Made by a program: the position numbers and the translations under genes
Assembly (NCBI GenBank): GCA_018712345.1
Contig: DVHG01000005.1
Span: 1 to 34,541 of the forward strand
Source: Candidatus Onthovicinus excrementipullorum
Lineage (GTDB): Bacteria > Bacillota > Clostridia > Oscillospirales > Acutalibacteraceae
Length of the DNA: 34,541 nt
Direction of reading: 5' to 3'
In this document: positions 15,716-28,859 of the stretch, piece by piece
Numbering within the stretch: the first letter of the stretch is position 1
Layout of the letters: each line of letters starts with the position of its first letter
Notes under the pieces: model-generated
Told to the model about the DNA's origin: nothing
Database searches by the model: none
Seen by the model: only the letters and a program-made list of their open reading frames with translations

Positions 15716-16630
15716 TCAATATTGGAAATTAGTGATCTGAAGCGTATTTTCCAGAGTGGCGTTGCCGTCAATGTCAAAATGAACGATCATGTCGATTGCA
15801 CCCTTTGCCTCGATCAGGCAGTACATCTTTTGCCCGAGAGAGACAATCTGATGATTGTTTGGATTGAATACAAGTGTAGCGGTGCAGTCGTGATAGGTGA
15901 CGGAGTAGTACTCCGCTTTGATAACGCCGAGGTTTTCAATCTCCTGATCAATGACCTTTTTAGAAATAGGGGAGAACATCTGCCCGTGATAGGAGACAAG
16001 CGGTTCGGGGTTCGTCTCCGGCTTGAGGGTGATGACAATTTCGTAATTCCCATTCTGGAGCTCACGGCAGGAGGCTTTTTCAATTGCCTTGTCAGCGTCC
16101 GCGGGGTCGATCAGGCAGCCTGCACTGCCCTCATAGACCGGGAAGTACGTCACATCGGCACCTTTTTCGTGCTTCTCCGGGTTTTTAGTGGCCTTTTCCT
16201 CCGTAGTCATAAATAGACCGGCGAGCTTCAGTACAGTGTTGACGGCGCCGCTGTCAAAGTTCCTGTCCGTGATTTCCTGATATTCAATCTTCTGATAGGC
16301 GGGCTTTTCACGCTTTGCCTTGTTCATAACCTCTGTGTACAGGGTGAGGATCTCCGCCTTTGTAGAGGGGATATCCGGCTGCTCAACGCCCCTTGCCTGA
16401 GCCGGCTGCGCAGGATCCTGCCCTGCACCGCTCTCCTGTACCTGGGAGGGAGCTGTGTCGGATTCCCCGGCCGGAACGCTCTCCGGTGCCGTGCTCTCTG
16501 CCGTCGGGAGCTCGGACGCGCCGGACGACTCTCCGGTGGGTGTGTTTTCCTCTCCCCCACAGGCCGTCAGTGAAAACAGGACGGCGGCGCTCAGACTCAG
16601 TGCGGCACATCTCATTGCGAATTTTTTCAT
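15716..16630 (-). CDS. lipoprotein of unknown function
   Basis: A 304-residue lipid-anchored protein. The start is ATG 16630 with AAGGGG nine bases ahead; an in-frame TTG nine bases upstream is inside that spacing and less likely. Signal peptide with lipobox LTAC, Cys24. Residues 25 to ~85 are a Ser/Thr/Pro/Glu/Ala-rich tether, as in many Gram-positive surface lipoproteins. The folded part (about 90-304) is mixed alpha/beta, with TKAEILTLYTEVMNKAK at its start and a beta-rich end. I do not recognise the family. First gene of an operon with the DUF2804 protein. A surface binding or envelope role is only a guess. Confidence 0.8.
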   Translation of the reverse strand: MKKFAMRCAALSLSAAVLFSLTACGGEENTPTGESSGASELPTAESTAPESVPAGESDTAPSQVQESGAGQDPAQPAQARGVEQPDIPSTKAEILTLYTEVMNKAKREKPAYQKIEYQEITDRNFDSGAVNTVLKLAGLFMTTEEKATKNPEKHEKGADVTYFPVYEGSAGCLIDPADADKAIEKASCRELQNGNYEIVITLKPETNPEPLVSYHGQMFSPISKKVIDQEIENLGVIKAEYYSVTYHDCTATLVFNPNNHQIVSLGQKMYCLIEAKGAIDMIVHFDIDGNATLENTLQITNFQY

Positions 16631-16705
16631 TTTTCTCAACCCCTTTTCTCATTGCTGTTCGTCAAAATGTGGACAAAGCGTATAAAAATAATACACTTAT
16701 TTCAT

Positions 16706-16734
16706 ATTTTATCGCTTAAATCACAAATAGTCAA
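16706..16734 (-). promoter_or_regulatory. sigma-A promoter of the lipoprotein/DUF2804 operon
   Basis: On the minus strand TTGACT (16729-16734), 17 bases, then TAAAAT (16706-16711). This predicts a leader of about 70 bases before ATG 16630. Confidence 0.75.
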
Positions 16735-16774
16735 TGGCTTTCCCTTTTTTGAAAAATGAAAAAAGCAAGAAATT

Positions 16775-16826
16775 AAAAATACGGACATGTCTCCCTCCAA
16801 TCCCATAAAAAGGGCGGCATGTCCGC
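16775..16826 (-). terminator. probable terminator of ypeB
   Basis: On the minus strand CGGACATG pairs with CATGTCCG across a 28-base loop (16782-16825), followed by TATTTTTAATTTC. It lies about 65 bases past the ypeB stop. The stretch between holds a TGCAATATTT direct repeat (16845-16854, 16856-16865) and no gene. Confidence 0.55.
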
Positions 16827-16890
16827 TGATATTTTCGATGAAGCTGCAATATTTTTGCAATATTTGTGTGATAGGATAAATCCGGCGGCG

Positions 16891-18228
16891 TTATCGTGCG
16901 AAAATTCCGTCGTCCGAGTAGGTCAGGATCAGGATATTGTCCTCCTGTCCGGTAGCGGTGTTGATATACACCAGGACGTCCTCGCCGTTTTCCCCCTTGC
17001 ACTTAAACTCATAGCAGTATTTTTCCCCTTTGGCATCCGTCGGGATCAGCGCCGGGCGTACGGAGACGATCTTCAGCGCGTCGCTCACGCTGGCTGCCGC
17101 CGCGTCGCTCGTCATGGCCGGAGTCATTGCAGTTCGCTGTGTGTGGTTCATCAGGTAGCCGCGTGCGTCCACACCGGTGACCTCCCCGTTATCAAGCGCG
17201 ACGGAGACCTTGATGAGATCCGGATAACAGATGATGTCGTTTTCCGTGTAGGCGAAGTTGATGGTGCAGATGCCGTCACTGATGGAGTAGTAGGATTCCG
17301 CCATGTTTGTGTATCCGATGCGGTTGAGGTATTCCTTCGCTTTCTGCACCGCCTCCGTATAGCCGATCGTGGCCTCATCCGCATAGCGGGAGGAGAGCAT
17401 ATAGCTGAGGTAGCCGCCGTTTTTCGTGATGCTGAGCGTCATATCGCCGTGGGAGAAGCCGTAGGATGGCATGGTCCCGCCCTCGTCCTCGGTGTTTGTC
17501 AGCTCATCGGCCGCAATTCCACTGATCTGTGAAGCAATTGCTGCGGCCTCGGAGAGGGAGATCTCCGCCTTGCCGGACGTCATCTTCGGCTGGGCCTGCA
17601 TGATGTGGTCGGAGAACGGCCCGTCGTAGATCAGAGTCGGCAGATCGGCCATGGACTGCTCAATATCATCGATCGCTGTACCAATATAGTCCGTGCCGCT
17701 CTTGGAGGAGAGCGTGTTCACGGCCTGGGTAAAGGTGAGTGTGCCGCTCTCCAGCGCGGTGCGGATCTCCTCCATCTGCGCTGCGAGCTTGTCCGCGTGC
17801 GCGGAGAGGGTCTTCAGCGTTTCCCGCTCGCCGGCAGTGATCTCCTGACCGCTGTCCAGTTTGCGGGAGAGGGAGAGCGCAAACTCCCCCACCTGGGAGA
17901 GAAAACGATACAGATTGTCCAGCTCCAGTTCGCTGAGAGAGAGCTGGGAGAGGCTGCTCTTGGCGCCTGCCGCCTCCTGCCTGAGCTGCATGGACAGCTT
18001 GGCTGCCATGTCCGGCGTGTTGGCGTACAGACCCTTTTGCAGGGAGGTCTGAATGTTGGAAATATATTCCCCGAGTTCGCCCACGGCGCGCTCGTTGGCC
18101 GCCTCCAGCTGGAGCTCCAGATTGCGCGCGCGCACGGAATGGACGATCGTTGAGGCCCCCAGCGCCACGAATCCCGCCAGGATAAAGCTGACGATGCGGA
18201 CCATGCTGCGGCGTGAGCTGTTGTTCAT
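16891..18228 (-). CDS. ypeB: germination protein YpeB
   Basis: A 445-residue spore protein. In spore formers YpeB stabilises and localises the cortex-lytic enzyme SleB until germination. The start is ATG 18228, about 11 bases after AAAGGA; an ATG 12 bases further up is too close to that site. A membrane/signal anchor runs from about residue 10 to 30 (MVRIVSFILAGFVALGAS). The long helical YpeB domain follows (ANERAVGELGEYISNIQTSL, later YDGPFSDHI). The C-terminal part has PepSY-type repeats: SLSEAAAIASQISG, YTEAVQKAKEYLNRIGY, and a last one ending in EDNILILTY. Length matches the family. It stands alone, whereas in Bacillus it follows sleB; here sleB is 15 kb away on the same strand. Confidence 0.93.
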   Translation of the reverse strand: MNNSSRRSMVRIVSFILAGFVALGASTIVHSVRARNLELQLEAANERAVGELGEYISNIQTSLQKGLYANTPDMAAKLSMQLRQEAAGAKSSLSQLSLSELELDNLYRFLSQVGEFALSLSRKLDSGQEITAGERETLKTLSAHADKLAAQMEEIRTALESGTLTFTQAVNTLSSKSGTDYIGTAIDDIEQSMADLPTLIYDGPFSDHIMQAQPKMTSGKAEISLSEAAAIASQISGIAADELTNTEDEGGTMPSYGFSHGDMTLSITKNGGYLSYMLSSRYADEATIGYTEAVQKAKEYLNRIGYTNMAESYYSISDGICTINFAYTENDIICYPDLIKVSVALDNGEVTGVDARGYLMNHTQRTAMTPAMTSDAAAASVSDALKIVSVRPALIPTDAKGEKYCYEFKCKGENGEDVLVYINTATGQEDNILILTYSDDGIFAR

Positions 18229-18316
18229 GGATAGTCTCATCCTTTCATTGCAGAATAGTGTTGCCGGTGCTATTTTTTGCCGCCGCGGCCTAAATATACG
18301 CGCTGTATCAAGATTG

Positions 18317-18345
18317 TTGCGCGGCGTATCTAAATGTTGTATAAT
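18317..18345 (+). promoter_or_regulatory. promoter of the cysteine desulfurase-thiI-cinA gene run
   Basis: TTGCGC (18317-18322), 17 bases, then a perfect TATAAT (18340-18345). The -35 is weak but the spacing is ideal. The next + strand gap large enough for a promoter lies after lacZ, so this may drive up to six genes. Confidence 0.65.
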
Positions 18346-18383
18346 AAATAAGAATATTATTTTTTAAGATAGGGGGTGCGCGG

Positions 18384-19514
18384 ATGTCCGCTTATCTGGA
18401 CAACAGCGCAACCACACGCGTGTGCAAACAGGCGGCCGATAAGATGTATGAGGTCCTCACCCGCCAGTATGGGAACCCGTCCTCCCTGCACATGATGGGC
18501 TTTCAGGCGAATGAGCTTCTGGAGGAATCGCGCGCTGTTCTGGCGCGGATGCTCGGCTGCCGCAGTGAGGAGGTCTTTTTTACCTCCGGCGGGACGGAGA
18601 GCAACAACATGGCCCTTTTCGGCGTGATGGAGCACGGCGGAAAAAAGGGGGGCGTTGTCACGTCCTCCATCGAGCATCCGAGCGTGGAGCAGGCGGTTCG
18701 TGCGCTTGGCGACATGGGGCATCCCGTCTTTTTCGCACCGGTTGACCGGAGCGGGCGAGTGGACGTCCAGGCGGTTGTGGATGCGGTGAACGATGATACG
18801 GAGCTCGTCTCCGTCATGCTCGTCAACAATGAGCTCGGGACCATTCAGCCGGCTGCGGAGCTGTTCGCTGCCGTCAAGCAGAAAAATCCACACGTCATTA
18901 CGCACTGTGACTGTGTACAGGCATTTGGAAAGATAGAGGTTCGCCCGGCGCGGCTGAACGCGGATCTGGTCACCGTCAGCGCACACAAGATCCACGGCCC
19001 CAAGGGCGTTGGCGCGCTGTATGTGCGCCGCGGGGTGCGCCTGCGGCCGCGCGTTTTCGGCGGCGGTCAGGAGCGGGGTGTGCGCTGCGGGACGGAGGAC
19101 CTGCCCGGCATTGCCGGATTTGCCGCGGCGGCACAGGCGCTGCCGGGGCTGAAGCAGTCGGACGCGGCGGTGCGTGCCCTGCGGGACCGCCTGATCGGCG
19201 GCCTTTCCGCCATGGCGGATGTGGTGGTCAACTCCCCACCGGATGCGCTGCCGTATATCGTCAATGCCTCCTTTTTGGGGATTCCGGCCCAGCCGATGAT
19301 TAATTTTCTCTCCGCACGGGAGATCTGTGTCTCCGGCGGATCGGCCTGCTCAAGCGGCCACCGCAGCCGGGTGCTGACCGCCTGCGGACTGGAGCCCCGG
19401 GTGATTGACAGCGCCATCCGCATCAGCCTTTCCCATGATACGACTGAGCAGGAGATCGATGAGCTGCTCGCCGGACTCAGTGATGCATTAAAAACGATCA
19501 GGAGAAAACGATGA
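18384..19514 (+). CDS. cysteine desulfurase (NifS/IscS family), probable ThiI sulfur donor
   Basis: A 376-residue PLP enzyme that removes sulfur from cysteine and passes it on as a persulfide. Landmarks: YLDNSATTRV at the start, SGGTESNN, the cofactor lysine Lys202 in SAHKIHGPKG, and the active-site Cys322 in GSACSSGH. The loop around Cys322 and the overall length suit the NifS/IscS class I type. The stop overlaps the thiI ATG by four bases. In Bacillus the same pairing (nifZ-thiI) supplies sulfur for 4-thiouridine in tRNA. No iscU lies next to it, so a dedicated tRNA thiolation role is likely rather than general iron-sulfur cluster assembly. Confidence 0.93.
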   Translation: MSAYLDNSATTRVCKQAADKMYEVLTRQYGNPSSLHMMGFQANELLEESRAVLARMLGCRSEEVFFTSGGTESNNMALFGVMEHGGKKGGVVTSSIEHPSVEQAVRALGDMGHPVFFAPVDRSGRVDVQAVVDAVNDDTELVSVMLVNNELGTIQPAAELFAAVKQKNPHVITHCDCVQAFGKIEVRPARLNADLVTVSAHKIHGPKGVGALYVRRGVRLRPRVFGGGQERGVRCGTEDLPGIAGFAAAAQALPGLKQSDAAVRALRDRLIGGLSAMADVVVNSPPDALPYIVNASFLGIPAQPMINFLSAREICVSGGSACSSGHRSRVLTACGLEPRVIDSAIRISLSHDTTEQEIDELLAGLSDALKTIRRKR

Positions 19515-20677
19515 AGGAAATTATACTCATTAAAAATGGCGAGCTCGCGCTCAAGGGCCTCAACCGGTCCACCTTTGAGGACATGCTCGTGGGGAATATC
19601 CGCCGCCGCCTGAAGGATTTGGGCGATTTTGAGATCCGCAAATCCCAGTCCACCATCATGGTAGAGCCGGGGGAGGACTTTGATCTGGAGGAGGCGTGCG
19701 CGCGGATCGGGAAAATTTTCGGGATCGCAGGCTATTCCCGCGCGGCCGCCGCGCCCAAGGAGATGGAGCAGATGCTGGCCGCCGCGGCCGAGTATCTGGC
19801 CCCGACGCTGCGGGCGGCCCGCACCTTCAAGGTGGAGGCCAAGCGCTCGGATAAACAGTTCCCCCTGCGCTCGCCGGAAATCTGCGCACAGACGGGCGGC
19901 TATCTGCTGCGCCGGTTTAAAAATCTGAGTGTAGATGTGCATAAGCCTGATTTTACTGTCAATATTGAGGTGCGGGACCGCGATATCTTTATTCATGGGC
20001 CGCAGGTGCGCGGAGCGGGAGGCATGCCCACCGGCAGTTCCGGCCGCGGCGCCGTGCTGATCTCCGGCGGGATCGACAGCCCCGTGGCCGCCTGGATGAT
20101 GGCCAAGCGTGGTCTGGCGCTGTCAGCGGTCCACTTTGCCTCGCCGCCCTATACCTCCCCTATGGCGGAAAAAAAGGTGCAGGATCTGCTCTCCAGAGTG
20201 GCGGTGTACAGCGGGCGGATCGCCCTGTTTACCGTCCCGTTTACGGAGATTCAGGAGACGATCCGGGATCACTGCCCGGAGGAGTTCTTTACCCTCGTCA
20301 TGCGCCGGATGATGATGCGCATTGCCGGGATTGTGGCGCAGCGGGACAACTGCTCCGCCCTCATCACCGGGGAGAGTCTGGGTCAGGTCGCCAGCCAGAC
20401 GGTGTATGCCCTCGGCTGTACGGACGCCGTGGCGCAGATGCCGGTGCTCCGCCCGCTGATCGGGATGGATAAGGATGAGATCGTCCGGATTTCCCGGATG
20501 ATTGATACGTTTGAGCTCTCCTCCCTGCCGTATGAGGACTGCTGCACGGTGTTTACCCCGCGCCATCCGCGCACACGGCCCACGGTGGAGCAGCTTGAGA
20601 AGGTGGAGGCGGCCGTGGACTGGGGCGATATGATCCAACGTGCGGCCGAAAATACGAAATTTAAAATGATCTACTGA
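19511..20677 (+). CDS. thiI: tRNA 4-thiouridine synthase ThiI
   Basis: A 388-residue cytosolic enzyme that thiolates U8 of tRNA, with a possible role in thiazole synthesis. The start IILIKNGELALKGLNR is typical for the N-terminal ferredoxin-like domain. A THUMP RNA-binding domain follows up to ~residue 165, then the PP-loop adenylation domain with SGGIDSP at 185-191. The C-terminal rhodanese domain of the E. coli protein is absent, as in Bacillus. The sulfur is therefore expected to come directly from the overlapping cysteine desulfurase. AGGAG lies seven bases before ATG. cinA follows after 31 bases. Confidence 0.95.
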   Translation: MKEIILIKNGELALKGLNRSTFEDMLVGNIRRRLKDLGDFEIRKSQSTIMVEPGEDFDLEEACARIGKIFGIAGYSRAAAAPKEMEQMLAAAAEYLAPTLRAARTFKVEAKRSDKQFPLRSPEICAQTGGYLLRRFKNLSVDVHKPDFTVNIEVRDRDIFIHGPQVRGAGGMPTGSSGRGAVLISGGIDSPVAAWMMAKRGLALSAVHFASPPYTSPMAEKKVQDLLSRVAVYSGRIALFTVPFTEIQETIRDHCPEEFFTLVMRRMMMRIAGIVAQRDNCSALITGESLGQVASQTVYALGCTDAVAQMPVLRPLIGMDKDEIVRISRMIDTFELSSLPYEDCCTVFTPRHPRTRPTVEQLEKVEAAVDWGDMIQRAAENTKFKMIY

Positions 20678-20708
20678 TACCGGTTGAATCGGAACGGAGC
20701 GTTATATC

Positions 20709-21977
20709 ATGAAGTGTGAATTGATCAGTGTGGGCACGGAGATCCTGCTCGGCGACATTCTGAATACGGATGTCCAGTACCTCTCGCGTGAGATGGCCGC
20801 CCTCGGGATCGATGTGATGTATACGGAGGTCGTCGGGGATAACCGGGACCGCCTGACCGAAACGCTGCGCCGCGCGCTCTCCCGCAGCGATATCGTGATC
20901 CTCAGCGGCGGACTTGGCCCCACAAAGGACGATCTGACCAAAGAGGTCTGCTGTGAGACGATGGGTGTTCCCCTGCGCGAGGACGCCCGGGCGCTTACGT
21001 GGATTGAGGAGTATTTCAGACGCCGCGGCACGCCGATGGCGGAGATTAACCGCAAGCAGGCGCTTGTCCCGGCGGGCGGGACCGTCTTTTATAACAGCCG
21101 CGGAACTGCTCCGGGCTGTGCGATCGAAAAGGATGGCAAATGTGTCATTTTGCTGCCCGGACCGCCCCGGGAGCTCAACCCCATGTTTGAGGAGGGGGTG
21201 CGCCCCTTTCTGGCGGAAAAATACGCCTCCGGTGCGATTGTCTCGCGCTCGGTGCGCACATTCGGCATCGGGGAGTCCGCCATGGCGACAAGGGTGTCCG
21301 ACCTGCTGGACCGTGCCAATCCCACTGTAGCCCCCTATGCCAAGTCGGGCGAGGCACTTCTGCGTGTGACTGCCAAGGCGGATACACAGCAGCAGGCTGC
21401 GCAGATGTGCGATGATGTCGTGGAGGAGATCCGCTCCCGCCTGGGGGCGCTCGTCTACGGGGTTGATACGCCCGGGCTGGAGCACACAGCGGTGGAACTG
21501 CTGAAAAAGAGCGGCAAAAAGCTGGGGCTTGCGGAGTCCTGCACGGCCGGCATGATCGCCAAGCGGATTACGGAGGTGCCCGGCGCCTCCGAGGTGTTCG
21601 AGTGCGGAATCGTGTCCTATTCCAATGAGGTCAAGATGAAACTCCTTGGGGTGTCCGCGCAGACGCTCGCCGAGCAGGGCGCCGTCTGTGCCGATGTGGC
21701 GCGCCAGATGGCCAAGGGCGCGCTGAAGGTGAGCGGGGCGGATATTGCCGTCTCCGTAACGGGGATCGCCGGTCCGGATCCGTCCGAGGGAGGCAAGCCG
21801 GCGGGCCTGAGTTATCTGGCCCTGACGGATGGGGAGAATACCTTTGTCCGCAGGGTAACCACCGGCCACGCCGGCCCCGGGAGCCGGGAGTACAACCGAT
21901 ATGTCTCTTCCTCCAACGCGCTTGATATGGTGCGCCTGTATTTGCAGGGAGAGCTGAATCAGATCGGGAATCTGTAA
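20709..21977 (+). CDS. cinA: CinA, competence/damage-inducible protein (nicotinamide-nucleotide amidase family)
   Basis: A 422-residue cytosolic protein with the full two-domain CinA layout. The N-terminal molybdopterin-binding-like domain (1 to ~165) has VGTEILLGDILNTD, the loop GGLGPT at 67-72 and LPGPP at 149-153; in the family it hydrolyses ADP-ribose or NMN-related pyrophosphates. The C-terminal PncC domain (about 260-415) has AESCTAG with Ser277-Cys278 and SVTGIAGPDP, and deamidates NMN in pyridine-nucleotide recycling. All motifs look intact. In Bacillus it usually lies beside recA; no recA is present here. Two genes downstream lies a protein whose N-terminal half is a degenerate copy of this one. 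Confidence 0.95.
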   Translation: MKCELISVGTEILLGDILNTDVQYLSREMAALGIDVMYTEVVGDNRDRLTETLRRALSRSDIVILSGGLGPTKDDLTKEVCCETMGVPLREDARALTWIEEYFRRRGTPMAEINRKQALVPAGGTVFYNSRGTAPGCAIEKDGKCVILLPGPPRELNPMFEEGVRPFLAEKYASGAIVSRSVRTFGIGESAMATRVSDLLDRANPTVAPYAKSGEALLRVTAKADTQQQAAQMCDDVVEEIRSRLGALVYGVDTPGLEHTAVELLKKSGKKLGLAESCTAGMIAKRITEVPGASEVFECGIVSYSNEVKMKLLGVSAQTLAEQGAVCADVARQMAKGALKVSGADIAVSVTGIAGPDPSEGGKPAGLSYLALTDGENTFVRRVTTGHAGPGSREYNRYVSSSNALDMVRLYLQGELNQIGNL

Positions 21978-22006
21978 ACTGGAATTGAAAACGGGAGGTA
22001 TGTACC

Positions 22007-23140
22007 GTGAACGATGATAAGAACAAATACACCACCGGAAACGAGGACTGGATGAACAAGTATGCGGCACAGGAGGAACTCTCCGATGTTTCGGCGCGTT
22101 CAGAACGCAGGCAGACCTCCTCCGGGAGATCCGGCTCGGCCCCGCGTAAAAGGTCCGCTGCAAAGACGAAGGAAAGCCGCGGAAAGCGCTTCGTAAAAGC
22201 GATTATTCCCTGGAAGGGCGATCCTCCACTGGAGATCGTGCGTAAGGTACTGCTGATCGTCTCCATCCTCGTCCTGATCGGATGTGCGATATGGGGAATC
22301 AACCGCCTTTCCGAGCGAATTAACAGTAACAGCAGCGTGAAGAACTATGCCAACATGGTGGATGAGAGCGCTAAGCTGACGCTGGACGAGGCGGAGAAGC
22401 TCTACCCGGATGTGGAATTCCCGGAGGGGATGCAGGCCAAGTACTACAGCCTTTATGCGCTCAATCAGGATTTTGTGGGCTGGCTGACGATTGAGGGGAA
22501 GAACATCAGTCTCCCTATCGTTCAGGGGGACGATAACAGCTTTTACCTGCGCCGTGACTTTGAAAAGGTCGATACAGATTACGGCAACCCATTCCTGGAT
22601 TACCGCAATACGATTCAGCAGCCGTTTGATACCAACACCATTATCTACGGCCACTATATGCGTGATAACATGATTTTCTCCAACCTGAGAAAATACATGA
22701 GCCTCTCCGGCTTCCGTGAATCCCCGGTGATCGACTTTGATACGCTCTATCAGGATACGAAGTGGAAGGTCTATGCCGTGTTCCTGACCAACTCCGATCC
22801 CGCGTCGGATAACGGCTATGTGTTTGATTACCTGTATACAAATTTCCCGAGCGAGGCGTCCTTCAGCGCATTTATCAGCCACATTGATCAGCGCAAGCTG
22901 TACACGACTGGGGTGGATATCCGCCCCACGGATAAGATCCTCACCCTCTCCACCTGCTATACCAATTACAGCGACGAGCGCCTGGTTGTCATCGCGCGTA
23001 TGGTCCGTGATGGGGAGAGCGCAGAGGTGGACACCTCCCTCGCCTATGAAAATGCCAATCCGCGTTACCCGCAGGCCTGGTATGATAAGAAGGGGCAGGA
23101 GAACCCATTTAAGGATGCCAATCACTGGACCATCGGCTAA
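22007..23140 (+). CDS. class B sortase
   Basis: A 377-residue membrane-anchored cysteine transpeptidase that links surface proteins to the cell wall. GTG start behind GGGAGG. The N-terminal ~70 residues are charged and cytoplasmic (rich in Ser, Arg, Lys). One membrane helix runs near 84-102 (VLLIVSILVLIGCAI), and the sortase fold lies outside from ~residue 140. Catalytic set: His216 in YGHYM, Cys317 in TLSTC, Arg325 in DERLVV. FVGWLTIEG and LPIVQGDDN are class B hallmarks. No sorting-signal substrate is encoded in the window. The long cytoplasmic tail is larger than in Staphylococcus SrtB. The gene is 30 bases from both neighbours, within the cinA gene run. Confidence 0.92.
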   Translation: MNDDKNKYTTGNEDWMNKYAAQEELSDVSARSERRQTSSGRSGSAPRKRSAAKTKESRGKRFVKAIIPWKGDPPLEIVRKVLLIVSILVLIGCAIWGINRLSERINSNSSVKNYANMVDESAKLTLDEAEKLYPDVEFPEGMQAKYYSLYALNQDFVGWLTIEGKNISLPIVQGDDNSFYLRRDFEKVDTDYGNPFLDYRNTIQQPFDTNTIIYGHYMRDNMIFSNLRKYMSLSGFRESPVIDFDTLYQDTKWKVYAVFLTNSDPASDNGYVFDYLYTNFPSEASFSAFISHIDQRKLYTTGVDIRPTDKILTLSTCYTNYSDERLVVIARMVRDGESAEVDTSLAYENANPRYPQAWYDKKGQENPFKDANHWTIG

Positions 23141-23170
23141 ATCTTGGATCCGGAGCAGAGGAGGAAGGAT

Positions 23171-28758
<5,588 letters not shown>

Positions 28759-28773
28759 TTAGGCACTCCCCAA

Positions 28774-28803
28774 CCGACATCCATATGTCCCCTGGCGTAA
28801 AAT
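28774..28803 (+). promoter_or_regulatory. possible promoter of the NeuA-PseG gene
   Basis: CCGACA (28774-28779) and TAAAAT (28798-28803) are 18 bases apart. The leader carries a perfect CGGTCC/GGACCG hairpin (28826-28841) just before the GGAGG at 28848, which could affect ribosome access. Confidence 0.45.
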
Positions 28804-28859
28804 GATCCACTTATGAAATAGAACCCGGTCCGTCTGGACCGTACGATGGAGGAAAGTCG

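Noticed and set aside
14708-16216. 502-codon + strand open frame across two minus-strand genes
   Set aside because: It spans both the DUF2804 and lipoprotein genes and their gap, which are supported by start sites, a lipobox and a promoter.
16845-16865. Direct repeat of TGCAATATTT
   Set aside because: Only two 10-base copies in AT-rich intergenic DNA, without dyad symmetry or link to a promoter.
18229-18383. Sigma-G promoter for ypeB
   Set aside because: Expected from biology, but no pair of boxes with acceptable match and spacing could be found on the minus strand.
20661-22163. 500-codon minus-strand open frame over cinA
   Set aside because: cinA on the + strand has all family motifs; this is codon-bias shadow.
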